64,000 bases of DNA from Vitellaria paradoxa (taxonomy: Eukaryota > Streptophyta > Magnoliopsida > Ericales > Sapotaceae), in the NCBI GenBank assembly GCA_019916065.1, contig CM034239.1, positions 38,712,419 to 38,776,418 on the forward strand. The letters are read 5' to 3'. This document shows, one piece after another, positions 36,736-49,700 of this stretch (position 1 is the first letter of the stretch; the number at the start of each line of letters is the position of its first letter). The position numbers were made by a program, and so were the translations under genes. The notes beneath the pieces were generated by a model. The model did not search any database. It had not been told where the DNA came from and saw only the letters and a program-made list of their open reading frames with translations.

Positions 36736-38870
36736 AAATAGGGAACGAATCACAGCTTAAACAGATAAATATTTTCTTAAAGAATAAATATTTAAATTAT
36801 AAATACAAAAAATATCAATCTTCAATTAACGAATAAACCCACTCTATGACTGTTAGGTTCTGCAGTTGCCTGCAATAGAGGGTGAACCAGTAGCAGGCGG
36901 GCACTTTCTCGCAACTTCTGTTCGCTGCCGACAACGATGATGGTGCGGGTCTTGATACTGACGATTGTTACAACTACAACTGTCTCTTTTTCCACGGAAA
37001 AGCCTCCGAAGATGCTCTGTTTGGTGACTGTCAGAAAGGGCGAATTTGGGTTTCTCAGAAACCGCTAGAGCCACTCAGAAATCTAGGGGGTCACAATGCA
37101 GCGATTTTTCCTCTACATCTCGACGAACACCACCACCATTGACTCTTGTCCAAAACCAATGTTTGTTCTGTTCTAGGTTTTGTGACGTTTGTTTGGGAAA
37201 AAAAGAAAAGAAGAGGGACAAAGGGAAAAAAAAAAGCTAACGTTTTTCTTCCTTTGGCTCTGTTTGGTTTGTTTTTTTTTTTTTTTTAATTTTGGGCAGA
37301 AAAAATGGGATGGGCTTGGCGGCAAAATCATTTCCGAGTTTGGTCGCCAAAGTCGGAGCTTCAGCTTGAAGTGAGAAAATTGTAAAAAGACAAAACCTGA
37401 AAACCTAACTCTCTCCGGCCACGAAAAGGTCACCCAAATTGATGGCTAGGATGACTTTACATGGCGTTTTATTTCAATCCCTAGGTTTGATTTGTACAAT
37501 CAGCTGGAGAGAGAGAAGCTTGGGGAATGAATCACTTTGGCAGCAACTTGAAAAAACAAAAATTTGAAAAAAACATAAAACTAATTTTACAAAAGCTTTT
37601 CTGCAATTAAAACATAAAACATAAAACAAAGCTCTTGAACAGCCCATAGAACAGAGTACCTCTTGTTAATAAATTGATGCTAACCTCTGCACAGCGATTC
37701 AAATGGCTGATTTCGACAAAGAAGAAGTTGAATATATGGCGAGAAAACAACAATCGAGAACTGTGTACATCTTGTTTGCCCTTTTGAGGGGCTTTCAAGC
37801 AAGAAATCGTAATACTCAACTTTCTTCCTTCCTTCCTTCAGTTGGGTCTTTCGTGTGGTGCCTTATGTCGTGTGTGCTCTGTAAATCAAACCCATAAACC
37901 AAACCCGTCTGACACCTGGGTAGGATAATGAAGGTTGAGCGGGAAAAATTGGAACTCAAATCAAATCTTAACCATCAATATATTTCAAAATTTAATCTGA
38001 GCCATTAAAACATAATACGTGAGAAAGATATTTTGAATAGGATGTGTTTTATTATATAGATAGCTACACAGCCCAACACATAAAACAACAAATACATCGA
38101 TGTAATTTAAACGATAACCACAATTTGACATTGTTAAAGACCGGACTGAATCTATTGAGACCCAAGCTGCATTCCATAACCCTTCAAAAGAATCAAGTCA
38201 CTATAGTTTCTAAATACTATAACCTTAAAATACCTCAAATCCATTATTATAATCCCAACAATATAAGATGCAATCCCATGCAATGCAGCCTAATATGATG
38301 TGATGCCCATGCAATATTTAATCTATCATTTACCTTTAATTTTATTTGAAACAGGTGACACTTAGTCAAGCATGTGGAGTCACCAACCACATCATTTTGA
38401 ATTTGATTATGATAAATCAGTTAATAATTAGCTAAATATATGAAGCACAAGTCCATACTGTTTTATTCGACTAACACATATTGCATCCCATGAATGCACC
38501 CTATCCTCAATGGAAAATAATCGCATTGCCTCACATTAACTATTATATTGTATCTCATAGTAGATATTCACACTTAGGCAGGCATCAGTTTGCGCAACCA
38601 AATTAAATCAATATTTCAAATATGTCACATTAGCAATGACTAATATCTAATTATTTATTAACTTGAGATCAAATAATATTTTTAAAAACTTAATTTTTTA
38701 TCATTTTAATAAAATGGATCCTTCCATATACGGATCAATAAATTTATAAAGACTTATCCAATTGTAACAATCAGATGGTGCAAACACAAACCAACCCAAT
38801 GCACATGAACACATTCAATTCATGTATAATACTATCAACTCAATTAAATCTATATAATAATATAGTTCAT
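36736..38870. other. Interior of inverted-repeat region; gene-like composition, no gene supported
   Basis: Several overlapping short frames occur on both strands (for example minus 37,074-36,853 and plus 37,703-37,897). None shows a known domain or a consistent frame. The GC-richer part (36,840-37,160) could be a captured gene fragment, but I cannot name a parent. Confidence 0.35.
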
Positions 38871-39527
38871 TGATTGACATTTATATATTTTTAACTGTTA
38901 AATTTATTCAATAGTCAAGATTACTTCTTTTTCTCTCAACTTTTGTTGTCTTTTTGGTTATCTCACATGAAACATGATCCCTCGCCCTTCCTATATATTT
39001 TTTGAATACTTTTTATATATAAAAAATTATATTTAAACTTTATTTTTGTAATTTATTGAAAAATAAACATTTAAATTACGTTTTAATGTACTTAAAACTT
39101 AAATTTTAAATACATATATTTTTATATTCTTTGTGTCATTTATTAATAGAAGCTTAAAATTTTGAATTTAGGATATTTTCAACCCTTAGATTTGCTCAAT
39201 GGTCAAAATTAATTTTGTTCTTTTATTTTGGATTGTCTTTTTGGTTATTTCATATGAAAACATATTCTCCTACTCTTCCTATTTTTTTGAATACCTTTAT
39301 ATAAAAATTTTTAAATTAATAACTTAAAAAATGTGATAATATTTGTAATAAATCATAAAATTTTGTATCCTTATTAAATACCATATAGATACCTTAGTTT
39401 TTTTATTAGTAATGTCTATTTTTATAGGTTATTTTTACAAGTTTTCATATAAGTTTGTTTTATAAATTTAAATCTGAGTTATTTACACACCAAATTATAT
39501 TTCTGTACCTTTAAATTCTGTGCCTTT

Positions 39528-41660
39528 AAATATGAATAATTACTAGTATGTTCATATTATCATAAAACAAGTACAATCATCAAATTTCCGATACATATAA
39601 CAATGCTATATTCAAGACATAAACCAAATATCATTATTTATGTAATGGAATTACTCTAATCATATTGGATATACTACAAACAATGTTTAAAGTCATTCGG
39701 ATCAAAAATAGCCAAGACTGAAACATGTGTAAGTAACGTCGCAGGTAGGTCGCACTTGCGGACAGGCCACTGCCTAGAATCTACCACTAAAATCACACAT
39801 GCGGTCCATTGAGCTAAAGCACAGGGAAGAATTGTTCATAACTCGACCAACTCCCACGATCCTATTTCGAGCAATCCAAAACCCAAATTCAACTCCCAAT
39901 AAACAAAAGACTAACATAGGTGAGCAACAACCAATAAAATCCACAAAAATCACAAGACCCAACTTGCATATATCACAAACTTCAACCAAAAACAACGGAT
40001 CCAAGCGTAATCCACTTTGGATCGGTGCAACAAAAAGTAATAAACACATAAGAATGTCCTGCCCATCTCTAATTTTAAGAAAATGAGAAGAAATAGAAGT
40101 CACCAATTTACGGCCAAATCTTTGACGTTGTGAATCTTCTTCCACAATCATCTACATTCCATAGAAATGAGTCAAATGACCTGTGTTCCCAACGAACAAA
40201 ACCCCTATGCCCTTTCTCTCCCCTCGCTGGCCTGTGCCTCAGCACAAAACATCACCAAGGTTACTATTTACCAAGTGACCTGCGGACCTTGTGACCCCTG
40301 AAAAAAAAAATTAAATAAATAATAAAACAAAAAATAAAAAAAAAAATTGGACTGTAACATCCACAACTCTGAACGTGGGTCTAACTCGATCCAAAAAAAA
40401 AATAAAATAAAGTGGTTCAATAATTCATGACTTAAAGCCCTATAAATGACCAGAAAATAAAAAATGAGTATTAAGGTTGTTAAAATTCTTATTTAAATTT
40501 TAAAATCTTATGATTTTACAATCTTAGAGTGAAAAAATTTGTTTAATTTTATATAAAATCTTAATAGGGACATAATAGGTAAAATTTCGATTTTAAGATA
40601 TAAAATTGATAAAATCTCAATTTATAGGTGATTTTATTGATTTTAAAAATTAAGCAATTTTTGTGTAGCAAACTTTTATGAGTTTTTTTTTTAATTTCTT
40701 TTAAATGATAAACCACAACTATTTCACTTGTTAGTTTTTTTTTTTTTTTTTTATTCTATAACTTTATTTTTTCCTATGTTATACTAATAGAGGATCATAT
40801 GTATTGTTCTACTAAAAAATCAATTTTTAATTAAAAACTATATAAAACAAAAATAAATTAAAAAAATTAAAATTAACTTTTGTTACTCGAACTAATCATA
40901 AGTCTATTCGCAAAAAATCCTATTATATGGTGCAGGCGAGGAAATGTTGGATCACATCTTATTACTAATAAGTAAGGAAGGGATTGATAAACTGGAAAAA
41001 CCTTTTAATACTTGGCCTTTAATCAGTGGGCAAGAAAGGGATCAAGGGCGATCTTTGTCAATTATTTAGGTCATAATCTTGAAAGTTCAAACACTGATTA
41101 ACAAAATCAGTACTTTTTTTTAACTAAAAATAATACCGAATTGCAGTGCATGTGAACTCTCCATTTTTTTTTTAATTTGTTTATAATTTTCTAATTTCGA
41201 AGATCATAAAGTTGAATGGTGTGAACTAAGCATTTTAAAAGATGATATAGCCTATGGTTGTGTACATCTATGACAATACAAGAATGAGAACAACATATTC
41301 AAAATTTTATATTATTTGAATATTGAAATTCCAACAGATGAATTCCAAATGACTTGCAGTACTGAAAAAACCTCACGATTACAACACAATGGCCTAGCAA
41401 ACGGTTTCGATCTAGAAATTTATTGCAAGAATAATCATCTAAGACCAATGCCTTCAGTTTTAGGACCAACATCGGCGAATGAATTTCATTTTATTAAATT
41501 TTTGCAAGCTTATTTACTTTGTTTTGAACCCAAAACATGACCCAAATGTATACCAAGAACTATATGACTTCTTCAGTTATATATATTTATAAATGTAATT
41601 TAGACACAAAGGACGATTTTCTATTTATTTATTATTTTTATCTCCTAACAAATTAAATTA
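39528..41660. other. Repeat-like and AT-rich DNA, no gene supported
   Basis: A GC-richer piece at 39,730-40,310 is open on both strands (125 codons minus, 95 codons plus) but has no recognised motif. With GGTAGGTCGCACTTGCGGA near 39,743 it looks like retroelement non-coding sequence. TGTAACATCCACAACTCTGA at 40,352 is another LTR-like phrase. Confidence 0.35.
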
Positions 41661-41780
41661 AGATATTTAAACTATTAAGTTCATTCTTTGAGTTTATATT
41701 TCATTTCAGGAAAAGAATTAAGATATTTAAACCATTAAGTTCATTCTTTGAGTTTATATTTCATTTCAGGAAAAGAATTT
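41661..41780. repeat. Perfectly phased 60-bp tandem duplication
   Basis: Units 41,661-41,720 and 41,721-41,780 begin AGATATTTAAAC and end GAAAAGAATT plus one base. They differ at only two positions, pointing to a recent local duplication. Confidence 0.9.
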
Positions 41781-42303
41781 CTACATGATGTGATTACTCT
41801 TTCCAAATATTTTTCCAAAATGGATACAGGGAAGACAAACAATAAATGTGAAATAGTAAATACATACGAAACTATGAATGTGAGACTCTTTAAACTTAAT
41901 TACAAGTTGCTCTCTTCCCTCCTGATAATCAAATATAGTCTTGGTTTAAACGTCATTTTGTCTTTAGCTTTCAACTACAGTTTCTTTTGGTGAAAGCTGG
42001 AGCTTGAGATTAAATCTCTAATAGGATATGCATGCATACTCACAATGCAAAATAATTCAACTCTAATCCGGATGAAATTAAATGCAAAATAATTCAACTC
42101 TAACAAAAAGAGCAAATGATATTTCATGTTAAGGGATAAGCATATAAAACATATGTTTCGTTTAAACCAGAACAGTTTGATTAAGTTGAAGAACATAAAC
42201 CCAAAAACTCACAACATAAGCCAAATTTTGCTGGGAAGCAAAACACGACGTTAAATACCAAAATAAAAAAAAAAAATACTAATTGAGATTTTATAACAAA
42301 TTG
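41781..42303. other. AT-rich DNA, no gene seen
   Basis: Lies downstream of the PSRP-3 fragment. It contains a short direct repeat, GCAAAATAATTCAACTCTAA, near 42,046 and 42,084. Nothing else was recognised. Confidence 0.5.
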
Positions 42304-42564
42304 TCAAACATTTTTTTGCCACAAATTGATGATATCAGTTGCTTGATTAAGAAGACCGATCATTTGCTTCTGCAATATCCAATGCTTACTCTCAAACAGC
42401 ACTTTGAGCTCCTCCCAAGCATATTTCCTTGGCCAAACGTAATAGTGACCATGCCATGGCGTGGAATCACTTGGTTTGAGTCCCAGGCCAATGTTATTCT
42501 CCATCCATATGAACTTCAATGCAAGCCTTGGTTTCTGCGCTGGCTTCACAACTACTCCAAGCTT
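42304..42564 (-). pseudogene. Last exon of plastid ribosomal protein PSRP-3 (Ycf65-like), frameshifted fragment
   Basis: The intact protein is a component of the chloroplast 30S ribosomal subunit, encoded in the nucleus in plants. After an acceptor-like TTTGTAG the minus strand reads [29 protein letters not shown], then [20 protein letters not shown] and, at the end, [13 protein letters not shown] before TGA. The middle (DQVIPGHGT-like in the family) is found in another frame as NQVIPRHGM, so two compensating shifts remove part of the conserved centre. No upstream exons or transit peptide are present; sequence on that side is the large repeat. It is probably a truncated pseudogene, although the shifts could be sequencing error. 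Confidence 0.78.
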
Positions 42565-42816
42565 CTACAAACTCAATATATACAAAGAATCAAATATTAG
42601 AATTGGACTTTGAATTTATACAAACATAATTGGAAATATTAAATAACATGCCCACACAACTTGAGAAAAATAAAAGCATTTTTTTTTGGGTCAATTTCAC
42701 CACTGCACTCTAGTTCTATAAAATGATCAAGATAGCGAGAAAGAACAAATTTCAACCAAAAAAAAAAAAGGGTTTGCTTTATATATGTATATGTGTGTGT
42801 GTGAAGAAATAATAGA

Positions 42817-45215
42817 TAGAAAATTAACGTACAATAACAACATGCGTAAAAATAAAATGAAGATGGCAAGAAAGAACAAATTTCAACAAAAAAAGAGGGG
42901 GCTTGCTTTATATGTGTATGTGAGATGAAATATAAGATAAAAAATTAATGTAAAACAACAAGCTGTATAAAAATTTATCTCGCCCCATGGCCTTGTAGCT
43001 GCTTGACATGATCCGTGACCATAGACATAAACTTGAGCTCGAGTACTATATCCACCAAACAAAGAGCAATCAGGCATGGGGGTGATATTGAGGTGCTAGT
43101 ATACATACACATTCATCTGTATAACCTATAAATGAAAGTGCGGTCACTTATCACCTATTTGGTGGCTATAGGGGCTTGACCCTTGTCATGGTTACATCAT
43201 GAATTGTATTTGATTTTTTATTGAGTTCTAATCATAATAGAACTTGGAATCAATTTGTTCATGAAAAGTTCTGTTTAAGATAGTCTAGTCCTTGTATGCT
43301 TAGGATTAAGGTTTGTTAGGAAGTTTATCTACCATTAGACTATAGCATGAGTCTCACTCTTATTACATTTTAGATTATCATGGTGCTCTACATATAGACA
43401 TGTTCCTAGCGTCTAGAGCATCAACTATGTAGAGAGAAGAAAATCATATTCATTTATTGTGCTTCAAAGAGAATTGTCTTAAACCATTCAACTAACATAG
43501 TTTCATTTTTTACGTTCGTTAGTGATTAAAAGGAGTTTGGATCATATGTGCTATGAATTCAACAAGTTGTCGCGGATTTGATAAATTTTTAAAGATCTGA
43601 AATTTAGTTTTGCTAGGATTTGGTGCATCAAGAATTCAAAAGATGTCAACGATATAAGTTTGTGGATTTGAGTCTATTGAGAGGTTATTGCTAGCCAAAT
43701 TTTTCAAAGTGTTGAAATTCAATGCCAAAGTTTCACATTTAAACCACATTTCATGCAAATGATAACTAATTAAAAATAAAGCACAAATTTAAATAACTTT
43801 GAAAATAATAATCAGGGTAAAATTACTCGAGTCGTAATAGCATAATTTAGGTTGCGTCCCTAGGTCATAGGGTAATAGGGTGTCACACAGAGACATGGAG
43901 GAAAATTTTCACACAATTGTTTTTTGAACTGGACAAAAAACTCAATAGCGGACTTATCCACGTTTAAGCAAGGACCAAGGGAATCACCAAACCTTATGTC
44001 AATAGGTTCAAGAGAAGGAGAGGTAGATGCCATGCCTGAGGTAGAAAATTAACGTAAAACAACAAGATGTGTACAAATAAAATGAAGATGGCAAGAAAGA
44101 ACAAATTTCAACAAAAAAAGAGGGCTTGCTTTATATGTGTGTGTGTGACGAAATATAAGAGAGAAAATTAACGTAAAACAAGAAGTTGTGTAAAAATTAA
44201 TCTCGCCCCATGGCCTTGTAGTTGCTTGGCACGATCTGCGACCATAGACGTAACCTTGAGCTCGAGTACTATACCCACCAAACAAAGAGCAATCAAGCAT
44301 GGTGGTGATATTTAGGTGCTGGTATATATGCACATTCATCTATATAACCTATAAATGAAAGTGCGGTCACTTATCACCTATTTGGTGGCTATAGGGGCTT
44401 GAACCTTGTCATAGTTACATCATGAATTGTATTTGATTTTTTTATTGAGTTGTGATCATAATAGCACTTGAATCAATTTGTTCATTGAGAAGTTCTATTT
44501 GAGATAATCTAGTCCTTCTATACTTAGGATTAAGGTTTGCTAGGCAGTTTATCTAATATTAGACTATAGCATGAGTCTCAGTCTTATTACATTTTAGATT
44601 ATCATGGTGCTCTACACAAAGACATACTCCGAGGGCCTAGAGCATCAACTATGTAGAGAGAAAAAAATCATATTTATTTATTGTGCTTCAAAGAGATTTA
44701 TCTTAAACCATTCAGCTAATATAGTTTCATCTTCTATGTTCGTTAGTGATTAAAAGGAGTTCGGATCATGTGTGATATGGATTCAACAAGTTGTTGTGGA
44801 TTCAATAGATTTTCTAAGATCTTAAATTTGGTTCATGGATTTGAGTCTATTGAAAGGTTATTGCTAGCCAAATTTTTCAAAGTGTTGAAATTCAATGTCA
44901 AAGTTTCACATTTAAACCACATTTCTTGCAAATGATAATTAATTAAAAATAAAACAAAATTTAAACAACTTCGAAAATAATAATCAGTGTAAAAATTACT
45001 TGAGTCGTAATAGCGTAATTTAGGTTGTGTCCCTAGGTCATGGGATAACAGGGTGTCATAGAGACATGGAGGAAAAATTTCACACATTATTTTTTGAATT
45101 GAACAAAAATCTCAATAGCGGACTTATCCAAGTTTATGCAAAGACCAGGGGAATCACCAAAACCTTACGTGGATAGGTTCAAGAAAAGGAGAGGTAGATG
45201 CCATGTCTGAGGTAG
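42817..45215. repeat. Two tandem ~1.2 kb units (copy 2)
   Basis: This is the counterpart of 23-2,424, with units at about 42,817-44,044 and 44,042-45,215. A third, partial unit start of about 80-100 bp (GAAAGAACAAATTTCAAC, then a run of A, then TTTGCTTTATAT) is visible at 42,735-42,810. It shows that the tandem structure extends left of the part shared with copy 1. Confidence 0.85.
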
Positions 45216-46472
45216 TAGCTGCTTTTGTATTTATAGGTTTGAAATCAAAACATTACAACTATCTTGCCATATAGGATATCCATGAGTTCATTTTTGGGCC
45301 CAAAAGTGGATAAACGGAAAAGAAGAAAACGCAAAGCTGATAGGTTGAATATGTAAAATAAAGTTGCGTAATTCTCAAATAATATTATTTTTTAACTTTA
45401 TTTAACAAATTATTTTATTAATTAATAGCAAAGAAAAAAAAGTAGTATTAAGACCCCTCATTATAGGATAAGAGGGCCTGAGGTTCCATTGAAATTTAGC
45501 TACGTGCTTGAAGTCGGATCTTAGTTATTGATTAGATAAGTTTCAATCTCGAGCCTCATTTATGATAAAGCTCTTTTTCTTTTCCTTTTTTTTTTTCTCG
45601 ATTTTAATAGTTAGTTTGAATATGTATTAAATTAATAAAATTTACATAAAATAAAAAAATCAATTTATTTTTTTCAAAGTTTTTGATAGATACCAATGCA
45701 ATCTAAATATGTTTGAAAATTATATTTTATATTTGAAAATTTATATTTTATGGTGAAAAACTTAAATTTAATAATAAAATATTTTATATTTTAAAAATTA
45801 TATTTTATAATAAAAAATTAATATTTAAAATTATTACAGCTTCAATTTAATAAATTTAAATACTATTGACAAACTCATGTTAAATTATCATGACAACACT
45901 AAAGTAAAGAAATAATATTTTAATAAAATATATGTACTTATTTCATATCAAATTAGAGAAATAAAAGTTGTCCTCTTTTTAGGTAAAATTTTATTTAAGA
46001 TTTACAAGTGACGTTAAAAAAAGTTCAACTTCAACTATTTGAGTTAGTTTGGAGACAAAATTTAATTACATTTTTAATAAAAGAATTATGTATATTAATT
46101 TAAATTAATATCTTATATAATCTAAGAGATACATAAATTTTATTAATATCAATTATAATTTGATATCTCTTATAATTTAATATCTAAATTATTTTTTTAT
46201 TTTATATAAATTGTATTATTTTAAAACATACTCAAATAGTAGTTTTATCATAAATGAGACATTAAGATTTAAATTTATCTTATCAACGGTTAAGATTCAA
46301 TTTCAGATACCTAAATTTCAAAGGAAACTTCAGGCTTCAAGCTGCCTTATTCACTTTGTATCCTGTATTGTCTATTTACATAAGTACCGATTGCGAGGAG
46401 ATACAAATAAAGTATATTTATTATTTTATATATATTATTTGTAACAACAATAATAACGAAAGGTCAACGTAC

Positions 46473-46478
46473 TTTATT
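46473..46478 (-). terminator. Candidate polyadenylation signal of resistance gene, copy 2
   Basis: Minus-strand AATAAA about 45 nt past the stop at 46,525-46,523, same place as in copy 1. Confidence 0.4.
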
Positions 46479-46522
46479 GTGGTCGTCGGATATCATTGTC
46501 ATGGAATAAATGCTGCAGGAGG

Positions 46523-46744
46523 CTAGGCCAGTGATTCAGCGTTGATATCAAATTCGCGGGGTTCTTCGTCTTTTGGGTCTCCCTCAGACTCGCTGGATTC
46601 TTCGTCTTCTGCGTCTCCCTCAGATTCGCTGGATTCTTTGTATTCCTCCATTAAGCTGTTGAAGACATCACTAAATTCCCTCCGGAATTTTTTTCCCAAG
46701 GCACGGCCTTCAAAATCAATATCAGCAATCCTTGTTGCAATTTC
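46523..46744 (-). CDS. Exon 5 of resistance gene, copy 2: acidic C-terminal tail
   Basis: 222 nt with 73 codons and TAG. It carries the same two acidic SSESEGD blocks as copy 1 and the same splice acceptor. Confidence 0.75.
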   Translation of the reverse strand, partial: EIATRIADIDFEGRALGKKFRREFSDVFNSLMEEYKESSESEGDAEDEESSESEGDPKDEEPREFDINAESLA

Positions 46745-49700
46745 CTAAATTACCACAAAATAAATTACATAGAATGAGAGAATAAATAAAAAGCATTGGT
46801 TAAGAGCAAATTTTCAAAATTCCAAATTAAAAGTTTATGAATGGAGAAAAATACTTGAATGCAAAACTGTTCAATGTGCTTAATGAGATAATTACCTCTC
46901 CTTTCAAATACTTGTTGATATCTTCAATCCAAAAACTTCTTTCCCATTAGTTATCATTATCTTTGGCATTCTTGTTTGTAGAGAAGTGAAGGCTTGCATT
47001 TTTGAACACCGTCTCAGCCGTACTAGTATTAATGATGGAAAGTTGAAATTATAATTTGCACTGCAAAAACTTTTCAGATTTGGAAGGTTGTCCAGCAACA
47101 ACAAACTCAACTTGGGAAATTCAATATTGACCTCAATTGCATCCTCTTCCCCTTTGTTTGTTACAACCTCTTCCATCAGTTTACACGACATCACAAATAG
47201 TGCCGAGAGTTGTTTCAGAGAAGAGGCCACTGAAGATGTGAACAGATTTCTCAAGGCCAAACATTTATATACTGTTAGGAACTTCAAGTTACGCAGAGCC
47301 AAAACTGCAAGGAGATTCTTTTTCCACAAACATGCCAACTCTGTTAGGCCACATAATTTCAATTGTCTCACTTCAATGCACGGCTCAACTTGTTCTTCCT
47401 CACCATTTGGCCCATTGAGATAAAAAAGCTGTGTCACCCTAAGACAATCTATCAAAAATAATTTGTGTAGGCTTACAGACCTTTGCATCAAATGGGGCGA
47501 CGAAACCAATGTTATTTGGTCAAATCCCGTTAGCCTCACTTTGTCTAAACTTCCTTCAACATTGGTCATAACAGGCCCGAGATCATGAATCTCTCTTAAG
47601 TTTACAAGGGAGATTTTCTTCAACTTGGGAAAAACAACCTGACAAAATTCATGGAGATATTTATTTACTAAAGAGTTTCTATCTTGACCATAACATAACA
47701 GCCGCACTAGCATATATAATAATTTTGAATTGAAATTTCTATTTAATTTGCGTTTGTACGATGATGTTCAAATATGGATTGAAATTTCATGTTTCCATTT
47801 GTCAATTGAAGCGTAAACAAAATCGTATTTATGGAGATATCTTCGGAATAAAATCGGATTTTAGGATATATTTATGGATATATTTTATAGGAGACAAAAA
47901 AAAAAAAAATTTAAATTTTAAAGTTCAGATGAGGCTTATATAAGAATTTTCACCGGAGCTAGTCAAATTTTGTTCTAGAATTTTACACTTTTAGATTTTT
48001 AAAAATTTAGAGATTGAATATTACAGTCCTAGAAAACTCCACTACATTCTTATAAAATAATTAACGTTAACTTGAGAGATGCACGGAATTATTTTATTGA
48101 TAAAAATTAATTTTTAAATATTATAAATACTTCAATGAAGTTGTATAATTATATAAAATAACTATTTGGTTATTTTCTTACATTCATATTGGTACTAAAC
48201 TGATATAGTAGATCGAAGTTGGGCTTTAGTATATATACTAAATATTTATGTTAATCTGGCTCAATTTTAAAAATCAATCTCGCATATGCATTTATCATAT
48301 ACATTTCAAAGCATTTACCAACTAGCAATAACCTATACCTATGATACTCTGAACAAAGTTAATATTAAACTTTTTATATAGTTAAAACTTTTAATAAAAA
48401 GTTCAAATTGAAAAAATTATAATAATTTATGAGTTTTAATTTTTTTTTCAAAACTTTAAACTCTAACAGTTACCACATATATTTAGTCTCTCTTTCCAAT
48501 TAATTTTTGATAAACACCGTAAAAGAAAACATAAATTATGCTACTTTAATTTGAAAGTTTCAACTTCCTATAAGCCATAATTGCATAGAATTTAAGTTGA
48601 TAGTGGGATCCACTAAAATGTGGTGAAGTTTAAAATGCTCAAACCATTTTGTAAGATAAATAGTAGTGGGTTCCACTAAAATAAGAATTGAGTAAGAAGT
48701 TAAAAATATAAAAATAGAATGAAAGAAAAAATAATTTTTAACCGTTAAATTTTAGTTTATAAGAGGGACATTTTCAAAAACCATCTTATTTTATTATATA
48801 GATTTTAATATATATTTTTTTAATTCTTCAATCATTTTGCAACTATATTAAAGTATTTTTTTTACTATTTTAATAAAATCAGCTCAAATTAAAAATTTTA
48901 TATTTTAATCTATACTCTGTAAAAGTAACTCAAATACTAAATATTATTAATTGGTGTTTCAATTCGATGGTCAATATGGCTAATTTAACTTTAACATTAG
49001 AATTTTTTTAAACGAAAATAGTTCGAACTCGATCTAATTAATATTCAGGAGTTTTTCTTTGTATTTTTTATAATTAAAATATATTAAGAGTTGTTATTGT
49101 GAAATAAATTATATTTTTTCAAATTTAGTAAATAGTCACGAGATTATAAGACATATTCAGGATGAGGTGCTGTGGTGTATGCTATTTGCAGATGATATTA
49201 TTTTAGTAGATGAGACGAGAGAATGAATGAATGCTAAGCTAAAATTGTGGCAGGAAACGTTAGAGACAAGGATTTAGGCTAAGCTAATGGAAAACAAAAT
49301 ATATGTAATGAAAGTTTAGTCAAAGTAGGATAACCGGTAATATAAAAGTAAGTTTAGGCACACAAAAGATTGTAGAGAAAGATAAATTTAGGTACATTGA
49401 ATCTGTGATGCAACAAGATGAAGGGATTAATACTGATGTAAGTCACAGGATTCAAGCCAGGTGAACCAAATGGAGGAGTGCTTTGAGAATCTTGTGCGAC
49501 CGAATAGTCCCTCTCAAAGTGAAAGGAAAGTATTATAAGATGGCGATTAGACCAGTGCTGTTATATGGATCAGAGTGTTGGGTAGTAAAGCATAATCATG
49601 ATCAGAAGATGGCAGTTGCGGAGATGAGGATGCTAAGGTGGATGCGCGGGATTACAAAGAAAGATAGGATAAAGAACGAGGAGATTAGGGGCGAAGTAGG

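Larger units (their letters stand above)
35708..39527. mobile_element. Possible Mutator-like element with long inverted repeats
   Basis: The region starts AAAGGCA and ends TGCCTTT. Its left arm (35,708 to about 36,530) and right arm (about 38,870-39,527) are inverted copies at roughly 70% identity by eye. Both arms contain a partial internal repeat of the GACACAAA(G/T)A block. The interior (36,540-38,870) is less AT-rich and holds a long CT tract and no transposase. No target-site duplication was found. The alternative is two independent insertions of one repeat in opposite orientations. Confidence 0.5.

Noticed and set aside
36853..37433. Possible small gene with frames on both strands
   Set aside because: Conflicting frames, low-complexity Lys/Phe runs and no recognised motif; kept only as interior of the inverted-repeat region.
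39774..40151. Minus-strand frame of 125 codons with an overlapping plus frame
   Set aside because: No domain, no splice or promoter context, open on both strands, and embedded in LTR-like sequence.
42283..42600. Plus-strand 105-codon frame
   Set aside because: Antisense of the PSRP-3 exon, which has strong family identity on the minus strand.
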